Positions 11,473 to 22,693 of a stretch of 64,000 bases of DNA are shown piece by piece. The stretch comes from Curtobacterium caseinilyticum (lineage in GTDB: Bacteria; Actinomycetota; Actinomycetes; Actinomycetales; Microbacteriaceae), in NCBI RefSeq assembly GCF_030363035.1, contig NZ_JAUCMN010000005.1, positions 124,001 to 188,000 on the forward strand. The letters are read 5' to 3'. The position numbers and the translations under genes were made by a program. Under the pieces are notes generated by a model. The model ran no database searches and had not been told where the DNA came from. It saw only the letters and a list, made by a program, of their open reading frames with translations. How positions within the stretch are numbered: the first letter of the stretch is position 1; each line of letters starts with the position of its first letter.

Positions 11473-11826
11473 TCAGAACGGGTCGTCGGCGTCCGTGGAC
11501 GGTGACCAGCGGGCACGACGCATGTCGATCCTCCAGGCCGTGGCGCCCTGCACGATCGGCGTCCCCTCGGCGCGGTAGTGCTCGAGCGCCCGGGCCTCGT
11601 GCCGGACGGGCGGCAGCCCGCCGGACCGGACCACGCGCCACCAGGGCAGGTCGGCGCCCTCGTGGGCCATCACCTTGCCCACCGCTCGTGACGCGCGCGA
11701 CCCGAGCACCGCGGCGACGTCGCCGTACGTCATCACGTGCCCCGGCGGGATGAGCCGGACCACCTCGGCGACGGCGGCACCGAAGTCCGGCTCGGGCCGG
11801 GTCGCGCCGGTGTCCGGATCGGTCAC
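11473..11826 (-). CDS. Alkyltransferase-like protein (ATL), MGMT family without the reactive cysteine
   Basis: 117 residues, the size of the MGMT DNA-binding domain alone. The winged-helix part is visible (VVRLIPPGHVMTYGDVAAVLGS, SRAVGKVM). Where MGMT has PCHRVV this protein has PWWRVV, so tryptophan replaces the alkyl-accepting cysteine, the hallmark of ATL proteins, which bind O6-alkylguanine and pass the lesion to nucleotide excision repair. The start is GTG at 11826; TAGCCC lies six bases upstream in the leaderless pattern. A GNAT acetyltransferase on the same strand starts just upstream. Confidence 0.9.
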   Translation of the reverse strand: MTDPDTGATRPEPDFGAAVAEVVRLIPPGHVMTYGDVAAVLGSRASRAVGKVMAHEGADLPWWRVVRSGGLPPVRHEARALEHYRAEGTPIVQGATAWRIDMRRARWSPSTDADDPF

Positions 11827-11835
11827 CCGGCGGGG

Positions 11836-12291
11836 CTAGAGGGCGAGGACGGCGTAGTGGTCGCCGTACTGGGTCTCGCGCACGACCTCGAAGCCGAGGG
11901 CGCGGAAGAACGCCTCGGGGCTGCCGTCGCCGCCGGGCTCGTACACGACGGTCAGGCGCTCGAAGCCGCGGCTCCGTGCCTCGTCCGCCAGACCGTGCAC
12001 GGCGAAGCGCCCCACGCCGCGGCCCTGGGCGTCGGCGGCTACGTTCACGCGCCAGATCGCGCTGCGCAGTTCCTCTTCGCGGTTGTCCTCGTCGAAGGTG
12101 CCGATGATCATGCCGACCACCCGGTCGCCGTCGAGCACCACGCGGGTCCATGCCGAGCTCGGCTTCACGTCGGACTCGGCGACCCCGTAGGTCGTCGGCT
12201 GCACGAACTGCTCCTGCCCGGGCTTGAGCGTCAGGGAGTTGGCCGCGGCGGCGGTCGACGCGGAGAGGGCTTCGAGGCGGAGGTCCGTCAT
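11836..12291 (-). CDS. GNAT family N-acetyltransferase
   Basis: 151 residues. The acetyl-CoA binding motif reads RVNVAADAQGRGVGRFAVHGLADEA, followed by a C-terminal FFRALGFEVV, both typical of GNAT proteins. Substrate unknown. ATG at 12291 is preferred over upstream codons because TAGCCT (complement of 12299-12304) sits 7 bases before it and no ribosome site is visible, implying a leaderless mRNA. The ATL gene begins 10 nt downstream and may be co-transcribed. Confidence 0.88.
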   Translation of the reverse strand: MTDLRLEALSASTAAAANSLTLKPGQEQFVQPTTYGVAESDVKPSSAWTRVVLDGDRVVGMIIGTFDEDNREEELRSAIWRVNVAADAQGRGVGRFAVHGLADEARSRGFERLTVVYEPGGDGSPEAFFRALGFEVVRETQYGDHYAVLAL

Positions 12292-12389
12292 GCCGCTCAG
12301 GCTAGCGGTGGACCCCGTCCGGGTGCCAGGACGGCGTGCAGAGCGTTGCAGCACCGTTGCGTGCGCGGGAGCGGCGGTAGGGTCGCGAC

Positions 12390-13646
12390 ATGGCGGAGCA
12401 TCGACGTGGGGCGAACCTGCCGTCGATCGGTGGCTTCAACCGCACGGTCGTGCTCGACGCCGTCCGTCGGTCACCCGACGGGTTGAGCCGCGTCGAGCTC
12501 GCCGCCCGCACCGGCCTGAGCGCGCAGACCGTGTCGAACGTCACCCGGTTCCTGATCGAGGCCGGCATGATCGTCGAGTCCGGCACCGTCGTGGCCGGCC
12601 GGGGGAAGCCCCGGACGATCCTGCGGCTCGAGGCCACCAGCCGGTACGCAGTGGGGGTGCACGTCGACCCCGCGGTCGTCACGTACGTGCTGCTCGACCT
12701 GGCCGGCCGCGTCGTCGCCGAGACCACCACCTCGACGCCGTCCGCCGACGACCCGTCCGAGGTCGTGCGCACCATCGCGACCGCCGTCGACGGACTCGTC
12801 ACCGGCGCCGGGGTGGCCGTCGACAGCGTGCTCGGGGTCGGGATCGCCAGCCCGGGACCGATCGACGTCGACGCCGGGGTCGTGCTCGACCCACCGTTCC
12901 TGCCGCGCTGGCGGGACGTGCCCCTGCGGGACGCGCTCGCGACGGCGACGGGCTTCCCGGTGCTGCTCGAGAAGGACGTGACGGCAGCGGTCGTCGGCGA
13001 GATGTTCCTGGCGGGGGAGTCGTCCGCGCGGAACTTCGCGTTCGTCTACTTCGGCACCGGCTTCGGGGTCGGGCTCGTCGTCGACCACGAACCCGTCCGC
13101 GGGGTGGGGTCGAACGCGGGTGACGCCGGACACATCATGGTCGACCAGGGCGGGCTCGCCGGGACGCCCGACGGAGCCGGAGCACGGGGTGAGGTGGGTG
13201 CCGCCGTGGCCCCGGACCGACTCGTGCGGGTCGCCCGTGAGCGCGGGCTCCGGCTGGCGGGAGCGACCGGCACCGACGCGGACGACGCAGCCTGCGTGCA
13301 GCGCGCCTGGGAGGCCCTCGGCGCAGCCATCGAGGGCGGCGACGAGGTCGCGGTGGGGCTCGCGGCCGAGGCGGGCGCCGCGATGGGGCGGGCGGTGGTG
13401 CTCATCGTCAACCTGCTCGACATCGACCGCGTGGTGTTCGGGGGTCCGTTCTGGTCGCAGATCGCCCCGGTCGCCCTGCCCGCCGCCCGACAGACGGTGG
13501 TCGCTTCGCCGTTGCTCGTGCCGAAGCACCCGATCGCGGTCGTCGACAGCGGCCGGGGCGCCGACGTGGCCGCCGTCGGAGCCGCCTGCCTGGTGCTCGA
13601 TGCGGCGCTGTCCCCGCGCGCGAGCACCCTGCTCATCCGGCACTGA
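12390..13646 (+). CDS. ROK family transcriptional regulator
   Basis: 418 residues. N-terminal winged helix (about 15-75: DGLSRVELAARTGLSAQTVSNVTRFLIEAG) followed by a ROK sugar-kinase-like domain (about 85-400) with GVGIASPGPID and DAGHIMV. The usual ROK zinc site, a cysteine cluster after GH, is absent: that stretch reads DQGGLAGTPDGAGARGEVG without a cysteine. Members of this class (XylR, NagC types) sense sugars or phosphosugars; the ligand here is unknown and no adjacent sugar operon is obvious. TAGGGT at 12378-12383 lies six bases before ATG, suggesting leaderless transcription. Confidence 0.9.
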   Translation: MAEHRRGANLPSIGGFNRTVVLDAVRRSPDGLSRVELAARTGLSAQTVSNVTRFLIEAGMIVESGTVVAGRGKPRTILRLEATSRYAVGVHVDPAVVTYVLLDLAGRVVAETTTSTPSADDPSEVVRTIATAVDGLVTGAGVAVDSVLGVGIASPGPIDVDAGVVLDPPFLPRWRDVPLRDALATATGFPVLLEKDVTAAVVGEMFLAGESSARNFAFVYFGTGFGVGLVVDHEPVRGVGSNAGDAGHIMVDQGGLAGTPDGAGARGEVGAAVAPDRLVRVARERGLRLAGATGTDADDAACVQRAWEALGAAIEGGDEVAVGLAAEAGAAMGRAVVLIVNLLDIDRVVFGGPFWSQIAPVALPAARQTVVASPLLVPKHPIAVVDSGRGADVAAVGAACLVLDAALSPRASTLLIRH

Positions 13647-13741
13647 CGCCGGTCCCCCGGCCGTCGGTCCCCCGGTCGCGGCACTGTCCGGCCGGTGTCC
13701 GCGCCGCTAGGGTCGAGGACACGCACGCGAGGGAGGGCCGC

Positions 13742-14866
13742 ATGACGATGACGGGCGACGCCACGGGGACCATCGACCCACGGTGGGCCAGGGTCCGGCC
13801 GCTGGTCTTCCGGACGATCATCGGCGCCGTCGTCGCGGCCGGACTGGTGGGCATCGTCGCGGTGCTCCTCGGGGACTTCGGCCGGGTCGCGGTGCAGCTC
13901 CTGCTGACGGTGGTCGTGGTCGTCGTCTTCGCGCTGCTGTCCTGGTACGACGCCGACGTGTCCTCGCGGCGGTCCGGCACGTTCGCGTTCGCGAGCATCG
14001 CGGTGTCGATGTACCTGCTGGTGACCGGCCTGGTCAAGGTCTGGGTCGTGCCGGCCGACCCGTTCGGCGGGGACGGGATCTGGCTCGTCGGCGCGCACTT
14101 CTGGCAGTGGCTCGGGGTCGTGTTCGTCGCGCGGTTCGCCCTGCTGCACGTCCACCTGTTGCTCGTCATCCACCGGCGGTACCCGACCCCGCTGCTGCAG
14201 CTCGTCGCGAAGGTGACGGTCGCGGTGATCGCGCTGCTCGCCCTGCTGCTCTCGGTGCCGCTCCTGGCCCCGGACGCCGACCTCGCGAGCGGGTACTGGC
14301 GGCTGGTGTGGGTGGTCGTCATCCTCGACCTGCTCGGCACCGTCGTCGTGCCGCTGAGCAACGCATTGTTCCGGCCACGGCACCTCGCGCCGGGCGCCGG
14401 TGCGGCTGCCGGCGGGGCGACAGCGGTGTGGCCGCGCCCCGCGTCGGACCAGTGGCCCGGAACGTCGGGCGGCGGCGGTGCGGCCGGAGCCGGGGATGCG
14501 CCCGGCGTGCAGGCCACCGCCGCGGCCCCGACCGTCGACGGCTGGTCGGGCACGCCGGAACCGGCGCCCGCTGCTTCGCCGTCCGTCGTGTCGCCGGCCG
14601 TCGTCTCGCCGTCCGTCGTGTCCTCGTCCGTCGTGTCCTCGTCCGTCGTGTCCCAGGCCGTCGTGTCCCAGGAGACCGCAGCTCCGGTCGCCTCCGCAGG
14701 GTCCGGAAGCGACGGCGGCACGACGGTCGCGGGTAGCGACGGCCTGCTCTACGAGCGACGGCCGGACGGCGCGCGGGCCCTCTCCTGGCCGCGGTACGTC
14801 GACGGGACGCCGCTGCCGGCCGCCCCGGACGGCTCCCCGGACTTCAGCGGCGTCGCCCGCCCCTGA
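13742..14866 (+). CDS. Hypothetical membrane protein with VVS tandem repeats
   Basis: 374 residues, no family recognised. Six predicted helices in the first 210 residues, then an Ala/Gly/Pro-rich linker, then six near-identical pentapeptide units of the SSVVS/SPVVS type (about residues 280-305), then a compact tail containing LLYERRPDGARALSWPRYVDG that looks like a small folded module. Promoter box TAGGGT (13708-13713) and a strong GAGGGAGG ribosome site support ATG 13742; another ATG lies two codons on. The repeat tract (14581-14671) is a 15-bp DNA tandem, so its length may vary between strains. Confidence 0.75.
   Translation: MTMTGDATGTIDPRWARVRPLVFRTIIGAVVAAGLVGIVAVLLGDFGRVAVQLLLTVVVVVVFALLSWYDADVSSRRSGTFAFASIAVSMYLLVTGLVKVWVVPADPFGGDGIWLVGAHFWQWLGVVFVARFALLHVHLLLVIHRRYPTPLLQLVAKVTVAVIALLALLLSVPLLAPDADLASGYWRLVWVVVILDLLGTVVVPLSNALFRPRHLAPGAGAAAGGATAVWPRPASDQWPGTSGGGGAAGAGDAPGVQATAAAPTVDGWSGTPEPAPAASPSVVSPAVVSPSVVSSSVVSSSVVSQAVVSQETAAPVASAGSGSDGGTTVAGSDGLLYERRPDGARALSWPRYVDGTPLPAAPDGSPDFSGVARP
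14581..14671 (+). repeat. 15-bp in-frame tandem repeat (VVS units)
   Basis: About six copies of a unit built on TCGTCCGTCGTGTCC lie inside the membrane protein gene at 13742. Some copies are exact over 15 bases, others diverge at one to three positions. The period is a multiple of three, so copy-number changes keep the frame. Confidence 0.8.
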
Positions 14867-14903
14867 GCCCGCGGCGCAGCGGCCGACCGGGCCGGTCGGC
14901 GTG

Positions 14904-15332
14904 TCAGACCTCGCCGAGCACCTTCCGCCAGGCCGACGTCAACACCGCGTACTCGTCGTCCGACACGAGGTCGCGCACGCCGGTCGCGAGGACCGCCGAG
15001 CGGACGGCTTCCTCGGCACCGGCGCGGTCACGCAGGTGGGCGTCCGAGTGCTTCACCGCGCGTCCCGCCTCCTGCGCCGCCTCGATCTCCTCGACACGAC
15101 CCGCTGCGCCGGCCGCGTCGAGCGCGTGCTGCCACGCGGCCACGAGGTCCGCGTTCGTCACCATCCGGCCGTCCGCTCCGCCCTGGATCGCGAGCGAGGC
15201 GCTCGGCTCCGGCACCACGATGTCCTCGTCGGCCTTCCAGGCGACGTCGAGCGCCTCGGCCTCGTCGGCGGTGATCCGCCCGGCCCGCTCGATCATCGCC
15301 TGCAGTGCGGTGTTGCTGGTGTCCTCCGACAC
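14904..15332 (-). CDS. Hypothetical soluble protein, 142 residues
   Basis: No family recognised. Predicted all-alpha, acidic and alanine-rich with no membrane segment (MSEDTSNTALQAMIERAG, then GRITADEAEALDVAWKADED; ends SAWRKVLGEV). The GTG at 15332 is chosen over the ATG 14 codons upstream because GGAGAGG sits at ideal spacing before it. The gene is divergent from the lamin-tail protein at 15573; a long hairpin lies between them. Confidence 0.75.
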   Translation of the reverse strand: MSEDTSNTALQAMIERAGRITADEAEALDVAWKADEDIVVPEPSASLAIQGGADGRMVTNADLVAAWQHALDAAGAAGRVEEIEAAQEAGRAVKHSDAHLRDRAGAEEAVRSAVLATGVRDLVSDDEYAVLTSAWRKVLGEV

Positions 15333-15422
15333 GATGTCCTCTCCGACCGGACGCGCTCGCGTGGTCGCGACCATCTTCTCGGTGGCTGCTGGGAGGAGGC
15401 GGATGCGGTGGTCCGGCCAGGC

Positions 15423-15470
15423 GACGGACGGGAGGCGCGGGTCGGGCCGGCCACGCGCCTCCCGTCCGTC
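15423..15470. repeat. 17-bp-arm hairpin between divergent genes
   Basis: Perfect arms 15423-15439 and 15454-15470 with a 14-nt loop. The arm core GACGGGAGGCGCG is nearly the same as in the sucD terminator. It lies upstream of both flanking genes, so a terminator role is not obvious; it may be a repetitive palindrome or a transcriptional insulator. Confidence 0.8.
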
Positions 15471-15572
15471 TCGTGGCCGGCCACGACACCGGTCGTTCAC
15501 CCCCGGGCCACCGTGCGGACGCCCGGGTGCTGAACAGTCGTGCAGGTCCTCCCCTGACCAGAAGGAACCTGC

Positions 15573-18047
<2,475 letters not shown>

Positions 18048-18056
18048 CGTCGGGGC

Positions 18057-18899
18057 ATGCCCACCGAGGTCCTCCGCTACACCGCCTTCGCCGCTGAGCC
18101 CGGGGGCGGCAACCCCGCGGGGATCGTGCTCGACGCCGAGGGGATGAGCGACGAGGAGATGCTCTCGGTCGCGCAGCAGGTGGCGTACCCGGAGACCGCG
18201 TTCGTCGTCGCACGGACCCACGACGGTGCTCGGCTGCGCTACTTCTCGCCGGCCGCCGAGGTCCCGTTCTGCGGTCACGCCACCGTCGCCACCGCCGTCG
18301 TGCTCGCCGAGCGCGAAGGAAGCGGTACCCGGGTGTTCTCCACCGCTGCCGGGGACGTCGTGGTCGACACCAGGACCGCAGCCGACGGCAGCGTGCAGGT
18401 CGCGATGACGAGCGTCGAGCCCGAGACCCGGCCGATCGACCCCGTGCGGTGGGAGCGGCTCGCCGCCGTGCTCGGGCTCGTCGTCGGCGACGTCGACGAG
18501 GGCTTCCCGGTGCTCGAGTCCTTCGCGGGCAACTGGCACCCGGTGGTCGTGCTCGCCGACGTCGAACTGTTCCACCAGTTCCGCTTCGACCCGGCCGCGC
18601 TCGCCGCACTGAAGCGGGAGTACGGGTGGGAGGGCACCGTGACGGTCCTGCACCGGACGGCACCGCTGGAGTTCGAGGCGCGCAACCTGTTCCCCGCGGG
18701 CCGCATCACCGAGGACCCGGCGACGGGTTCGGCTGCTGCCTCGACCGGCGCGTACCTGCGTGCGGTCGGTGCGGTGTCGCCCGGGAGCCGCGTCGTGATC
18801 CGGCAGGGCCGACACGTCGGACGTCCGAGCGTGCTGCTCGTCGACGTGCCCGAGGTCGGCGGCATCACGGTGACCGGCGGCGCCACCCCCATCGCCTGA
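18057..18899 (+). CDS. PhzF family isomerase/epimerase
   Basis: 280 residues, typical of the PhzF/diaminopimelate epimerase fold. The catalytic glutamate is in AYPETAFV near residue 45; PFCGHATVA and EDPATGSAA, the two hallmark motifs, follow. Phenazine genes are absent, so this is the generic family member of unknown substrate. TAGCGT (18045-18050) precedes the ATG by six bases and its TAG is also the stop codon of the previous gene, so the promoter overlaps that gene's end; leaderless transcription is likely. Confidence 0.9.
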   Translation: MPTEVLRYTAFAAEPGGGNPAGIVLDAEGMSDEEMLSVAQQVAYPETAFVVARTHDGARLRYFSPAAEVPFCGHATVATAVVLAEREGSGTRVFSTAAGDVVVDTRTAADGSVQVAMTSVEPETRPIDPVRWERLAAVLGLVVGDVDEGFPVLESFAGNWHPVVVLADVELFHQFRFDPAALAALKREYGWEGTVTVLHRTAPLEFEARNLFPAGRITEDPATGSAAASTGAYLRAVGAVSPGSRVVIRQGRHVGRPSVLLVDVPEVGGITVTGGATPIA

Positions 18900-18934
18900 T
18901 CCGGGTCCGGGCTGCCCGCACCCGCGCTGCCGGG

Positions 18935-19033
18935 CGCCCGTTCCTTCCCAGAACGCCCGCGATGCCTGATGCTCCCGGGCACACCTGGTGGTTCCGGCAG
19001 ACCATGTGTGCTCTTTCCGACCCAGTACGCCCG
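18935..19033 (+). repeat. 99-nt intergenic repeat, copy A
   Basis: Ungapped match to the copies at 25955 (reverse) and 28851: identical TTCCTTCCCAGAAC near the start and GTACGCCCG at the end, about 68-73 percent identity over 99 positions by hand alignment. The central stem is 18977-18988 with 19002-19013, eleven of twelve positions pairing, around a 13-nt loop. It lies between phzF and the promoter of the mannoside operon and fills most of the 301-base gap 18900-19200. Confidence 0.85.
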
Positions 19034-19118
19034 GAAGCACCGAGTATGCGCACGCGCACGCGCACGCCACCCACCGCCGCAACCCCGGCGACCGATGCGG
19101 AGCCGTGACGAAAAGTGC

Positions 19119-19149
19119 TTGACACGAATAAGTCCACACGCTGTACTAA
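19119..19149 (+). promoter_or_regulatory. Promoter of the mannoside operon
   Basis: Consensus TTGACA at 19119-19124 in a locally AT-rich patch. The -10 is either TACTAA at 19144-19149 (19-nt spacer) or TGTACT at 19142-19147 (17-nt spacer). The first gene starts at 19201 with ribosome site AAAGGAG. Confidence 0.6.
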
Positions 19150-19200
19150 TCCTGCGCGCGGGTGACGGAGCCCGCGGACATCCCGTGCAAAGGAGCACCG

Positions 19201-20562
19201 ATGAAACGCCGCACCCGAATCATCGCCGGACTCGCATCCGTGGCAGTCGCCGCGGTCGGACTGGCGGGCTGTTCCAGCTCTGGCTCTGCCTCGAGCGACA
19301 CGATCAAGATCGCCTACCAGAAGTTCGGCGCCTTCCAGCAGCTCGACGCACAGATGAAGGTCGTCAAGCAGGAGTACGAGAAGGCCAACCCGGGCAAGAA
19401 GGTCGAGCTCGTGCCGATCCAGGCGCAGGAGGACGACTACGCCACCAAGCTCGCCCTGATGAACCGCGCACCCGCGACCGCCCCCGACGTCATCTACGAG
19501 GACACGTTCCGCATCAAGGCCGACGCCGACGCCGGCTACCTGCTGCCGATCGACCAGTACACGGACAAGTGGGACGAGTGGGACCAGTTCTACGACAACG
19601 CGAAGCAGGCGGGTGAGGGCGAGGACGGGAAGATCTACGGCGTCCCGATGGGCACCGACACCCGGGCCCTCTGGTACAACAAGGACGTCTTCGCGAAGGT
19701 CGGCCTCCCCGTGCCGTGGCAGCCGAAGACCTGGGACGACGTGCTCTCCGCCGCGAAGACGATCAAGGAGAAGGACCCGGACGTCATCCCGTTCAACATC
19801 TACTCCGGCAAGGCCCAGGGCGAGGCGTCCACCATGCAGGGCTTCGAGATGCTCCTGTACGGCGCGGACGGTGACGGGAACACGCTCTACAAGGACAAGA
19901 AGTGGGTCGTCGGCTCGAAGCAGTTCGAGGACTCGCTGCAGTTCATCGAGGACGTCTACCAGGGTGACCTCGGGCCCACCCCGCAGCAGGCCCTCGACAC
20001 GAACATCGGCACCACGATCACCCAGACGTGGCTCCCGGAGGGCAAGCTCGCCATCGACCTCGACGGCTCGTGGCAGTCGGGCACCTGGCTCGAGACCGGT
20101 ACCGCTCCGTGGAAGGAGTGGAACGACGTGATGGGTCAGGCGCCGTTCCCGACCCAGAACGGCCAGGAGCCCGGGTACAACTCGATGTCCGGTGGATGGA
20201 CGCTCTCGGTCGGTGCGAAGTCGAAGGACCCGCAGGCTGCGTTCGACTTCATCACGATGTTCCTCGACAAGGACGGCTCCATCAAGTACGACTCCGAGAA
20301 CAGCCAGATCGCCGTCCGCAAGGACGTCGCCGAGGACCCGGAGTACACCGGCGCCAACCCGACCTTCGAGTTCTTCTCCGGGCTGGTGGAGCACACCAAC
20401 TTCCGTCCGGCGACGAGCGAGTACGCACAGGTGTCGAACGCCATCCAGGTCGCGATGGAGTCGGTGATGACCGGCCAGCAGTCGCCGTCCGAGGCCGCAG
20501 CGGTCTACGACAAGGCCGTCGAGGGCGTCGTCGGCAAGGACAACACGGTCTCCGCCGGCTAG
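19201..20562 (+). CDS. ABC sugar transporter solute-binding lipoprotein (mannoside operon)
   Basis: 453 residues. Lipoprotein signal ending in the lipobox LAGC (Cys near residue 22), then a family 1 extracellular binding protein (MalE/UgpB-like): IKIAYQKFG at the start, APDVIYEDTFR, MGTDTRALWYNKDVF and GGWTLSVGAKSKDP. It should capture an oligosaccharide outside the membrane for the two permeases that follow. The ATG at 19201 has the AAGGAG ribosome site; an in-frame start 13 codons earlier would spoil the signal peptide. No ATPase is encoded here, so a shared MsiK/MalK-type ATPase elsewhere is likely. GH38 in the same operon suggests an alpha-mannoside ligand. Confidence 0.93.
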   Translation: MKRRTRIIAGLASVAVAAVGLAGCSSSGSASSDTIKIAYQKFGAFQQLDAQMKVVKQEYEKANPGKKVELVPIQAQEDDYATKLALMNRAPATAPDVIYEDTFRIKADADAGYLLPIDQYTDKWDEWDQFYDNAKQAGEGEDGKIYGVPMGTDTRALWYNKDVFAKVGLPVPWQPKTWDDVLSAAKTIKEKDPDVIPFNIYSGKAQGEASTMQGFEMLLYGADGDGNTLYKDKKWVVGSKQFEDSLQFIEDVYQGDLGPTPQQALDTNIGTTITQTWLPEGKLAIDLDGSWQSGTWLETGTAPWKEWNDVMGQAPFPTQNGQEPGYNSMSGGWTLSVGAKSKDPQAAFDFITMFLDKDGSIKYDSENSQIAVRKDVAEDPEYTGANPTFEFFSGLVEHTNFRPATSEYAQVSNAIQVAMESVMTGQQSPSEAAAVYDKAVEGVVGKDNTVSAG

Positions 20563-20585
20563 CGGCGCGACCGTCATACGGACGG

Positions 20586-20630
20586 GCGCGGGGCGCTCGG
20601 CGATGTCGCGAAGCGACATGCGCCCCGCGC
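20586..20630 (+). terminator. Intercistronic hairpin after the binding-protein gene
   Basis: Outer arms GCGCGGGGCGC (20586-20596) and its complement (20620-20630) enclose a second 7-bp stem with a GAA loop. Such structures between a binding-protein gene and its permeases usually stabilise or partly terminate the mRNA so that more binding protein is made. Confidence 0.7.
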
Positions 20631-20730
20631 GGCCCGAGCCCGCGAGGGCCGACGGGTCGGTCCCGCCCCGCGACTCCCGTCCGTCCCTCCCCACCTTCGG
20701 AACCCTCTCCGCACCCGGAAGGCAACCCCC

Positions 20731-21681
20731 GTGTCCAGCACCCCTCTCGCGCCGACGCTGTCGGCGCCCGGTTCACCGAACCACACCGATCCACCTGCAC
20801 CCCGCAAGCGGCGCCCCCTGCGCAACGCGACGCGGGTCGTCCCGCTCCTGCCCGCCGTCGTCCTGCTCGTCATCTTCCTGCTCGGGCCGGTCATCTCGTC
20901 GTTCTACGGGTCCTTCACCAATGCGGCCCTGACCGGCGTCGACGCGGCGAACCAGCAGTTCGTCGGCTTCCAGAACTACGTCGAGCTCTTCCAGGACCCG
21001 GACTTCCCGAAGTCCGTCGTGCTCACGATCGTGTTCCTCATCGCCTCGGCGGTCGTCGGCCAGAACGTGCTCGGTCTCGGGCTCGCGCTCCTGATGCGCA
21101 GCGCCCACAAGGCCGTGCGTGCGATCGTCGGCACCTTCGTCGTCGCCGCGTGGGTGCTGCCCGAGATCGTCGCCTCGTTCGCCGCCTACGCGTTCTTCCA
21201 CGACGAGGGCACGCTCAACTCGTTCCTGGCGTCGATCGGGATCAGCGGACCGAACTGGCTCTACACGTACCCGATGATCGCGGTGATCCTGGCGAACGTC
21301 TGGCGCGGCACCGCGTTCTCGATGCTCGTCTACTCGGCCGCCGTGCAGGAGGTGCCCGAGGAGATCACCGAGTCGGCCGAGGTCGACGGCGCCGCCGGCT
21401 GGCAGCGCCTCGTCTACATCACCCTGCCGGTCATCCGACGGTCCATCTCGACGAACCTCATGCTCACGACACTGCAGACCCTGTCGGTGTTCACGCTCAT
21501 CTTCGTGATGACGGGCGGCGGCCCCGGCACGAACTCGTCGACCCTGCCGATCCTGGCGTACCAGGAGGCGTTCCAGTTCTCGCAGCTCGGCTTCGGGACG
21601 GCGATCGCGACGATCCTGCTCGTGGTCGGCGCGGTGTTCTCGATCATCTACATCAAGGCGCTCAAGCCGGAGGTGGACTGA
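20731..21681 (+). CDS. ABC sugar transporter permease 1
   Basis: 316 residues, MalF/UgpA-type inner-membrane subunit with six helices after a Pro-rich N terminus of about 35 residues. The EAA loop reads EEITESAEVDGAAGWQRLVYITLP. The GTG start at 20731 follows ribosome site GGAAGG. Only 2 nt separate its stop from the next permease start. Confidence 0.93.
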   Translation: MSSTPLAPTLSAPGSPNHTDPPAPRKRRPLRNATRVVPLLPAVVLLVIFLLGPVISSFYGSFTNAALTGVDAANQQFVGFQNYVELFQDPDFPKSVVLTIVFLIASAVVGQNVLGLGLALLMRSAHKAVRAIVGTFVVAAWVLPEIVASFAAYAFFHDEGTLNSFLASIGISGPNWLYTYPMIAVILANVWRGTAFSMLVYSAAVQEVPEEITESAEVDGAAGWQRLVYITLPVIRRSISTNLMLTTLQTLSVFTLIFVMTGGGPGTNSSTLPILAYQEAFQFSQLGFGTAIATILLVVGAVFSIIYIKALKPEVD

Positions 21682-21683
21682 CC

Positions 21684-22583
21684 ATGGCCCTGACCGCTGA
21701 CCGCCCCGTGTCGAACGTCACCCGCTCGGTGACCGCACCGGGCGTGCTCCACATGACCTCGCCGCGGGGACGCACCCTGCGGTGGGTGTCGAACGTCGTC
21801 CTGCTCGTGATCGCCGTGTGCTTCGCAGTACCGCTGCTGTGGCTCGTGCTCGCCTCGTTCGACGCGCAGGCCTCGCTCTCCGTGAAGGTCCCGTCGCAGT
21901 TCACGCTCGACAACTTCACGCAGGTGCTCACCCCCGAGCTGTCGTTCGTCCCGCTTGCGAACAGCCTGCTGCTCTCCGGCGGCACCGCGGTCGTGACGGT
22001 CGTCGCCGCGCTCCTCGCCGCGTACCCGCTGTCCCGGTACAAGATGCGCGTGAACAAGCCGTTCCTGTACAGCATCCTGTTCGGCACCGGCCTGCCGATC
22101 ACGGCGATGATGGTGCCCGTCTACGCGCTGTTCGTGTCGCTCAACCTCATCGACAACATCTACGGCTGCATCTTCTTCCTCGCCGCCACGAGCCTGCCGA
22201 TGGCGATCTGGATGGCGAAGAACTTCATGGACTCCGTGCCGATCTCGCTCGAGGAGGCCGCCTGGACCGACGGCGCCTCGATGTTCACGACGCTGACCCG
22301 GATCGTCGTCCCGCTCATGCGTCCGGGCATCGCGGTGGTCTTCATCTTCGTCTTCATCCAGGCGTGGGGGAACTTCTTCGTCCCCTTCGTGCTGCTGCTC
22401 TCGCCCGACAAGGTGCCCGCCGCGGTGAGCATCTTCAACTTCTTCGGGCAGAACGGGGCCGTCGCGTACGGGCAGCTCGCCGCGTTCTCGATCGTCTACT
22501 CGCTGCCCGTGATCGCCCTCTACGTGCTCGTGTCCCGAGGCCTCGGCGGCGGCAACGCCCTCGCCGGCGGCATCAAGGGCTGA
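21684..22583 (+). CDS. ABC sugar transporter permease 2
   Basis: 299 residues, MalG/UgpE-type. EAA motif is SLEEAAWTDGASMFTTLTRIVVP. Six predicted helices. The GAGGTGGA just before the previous stop probably serves as ribosome site, so translation is coupled to permease 1. The mannosidase gene follows after 110 nt with its own AAGGA site. Confidence 0.93.
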   Translation: MALTADRPVSNVTRSVTAPGVLHMTSPRGRTLRWVSNVVLLVIAVCFAVPLLWLVLASFDAQASLSVKVPSQFTLDNFTQVLTPELSFVPLANSLLLSGGTAVVTVVAALLAAYPLSRYKMRVNKPFLYSILFGTGLPITAMMVPVYALFVSLNLIDNIYGCIFFLAATSLPMAIWMAKNFMDSVPISLEEAAWTDGASMFTTLTRIVVPLMRPGIAVVFIFVFIQAWGNFFVPFVLLLSPDKVPAAVSIFNFFGQNGAVAYGQLAAFSIVYSLPVIALYVLVSRGLGGGNALAGGIKG

Positions 22584-22693
22584 CCGCCTGCTCGGCAGGG
22601 TCGGTGCCCCGGTACCGCCTGCCTCCGACTCCCGGTGGGCCGGTGTCCCGGCACCGCCCTGCCCGACGACCCCTGCTGGAAAGGAACCACTCC

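Noticed and set aside
19105-19150. CRP- or LacI-type operator at the mannoside promoter
   Set aside because: I could not find a convincing palindrome next to the TTGACA box.
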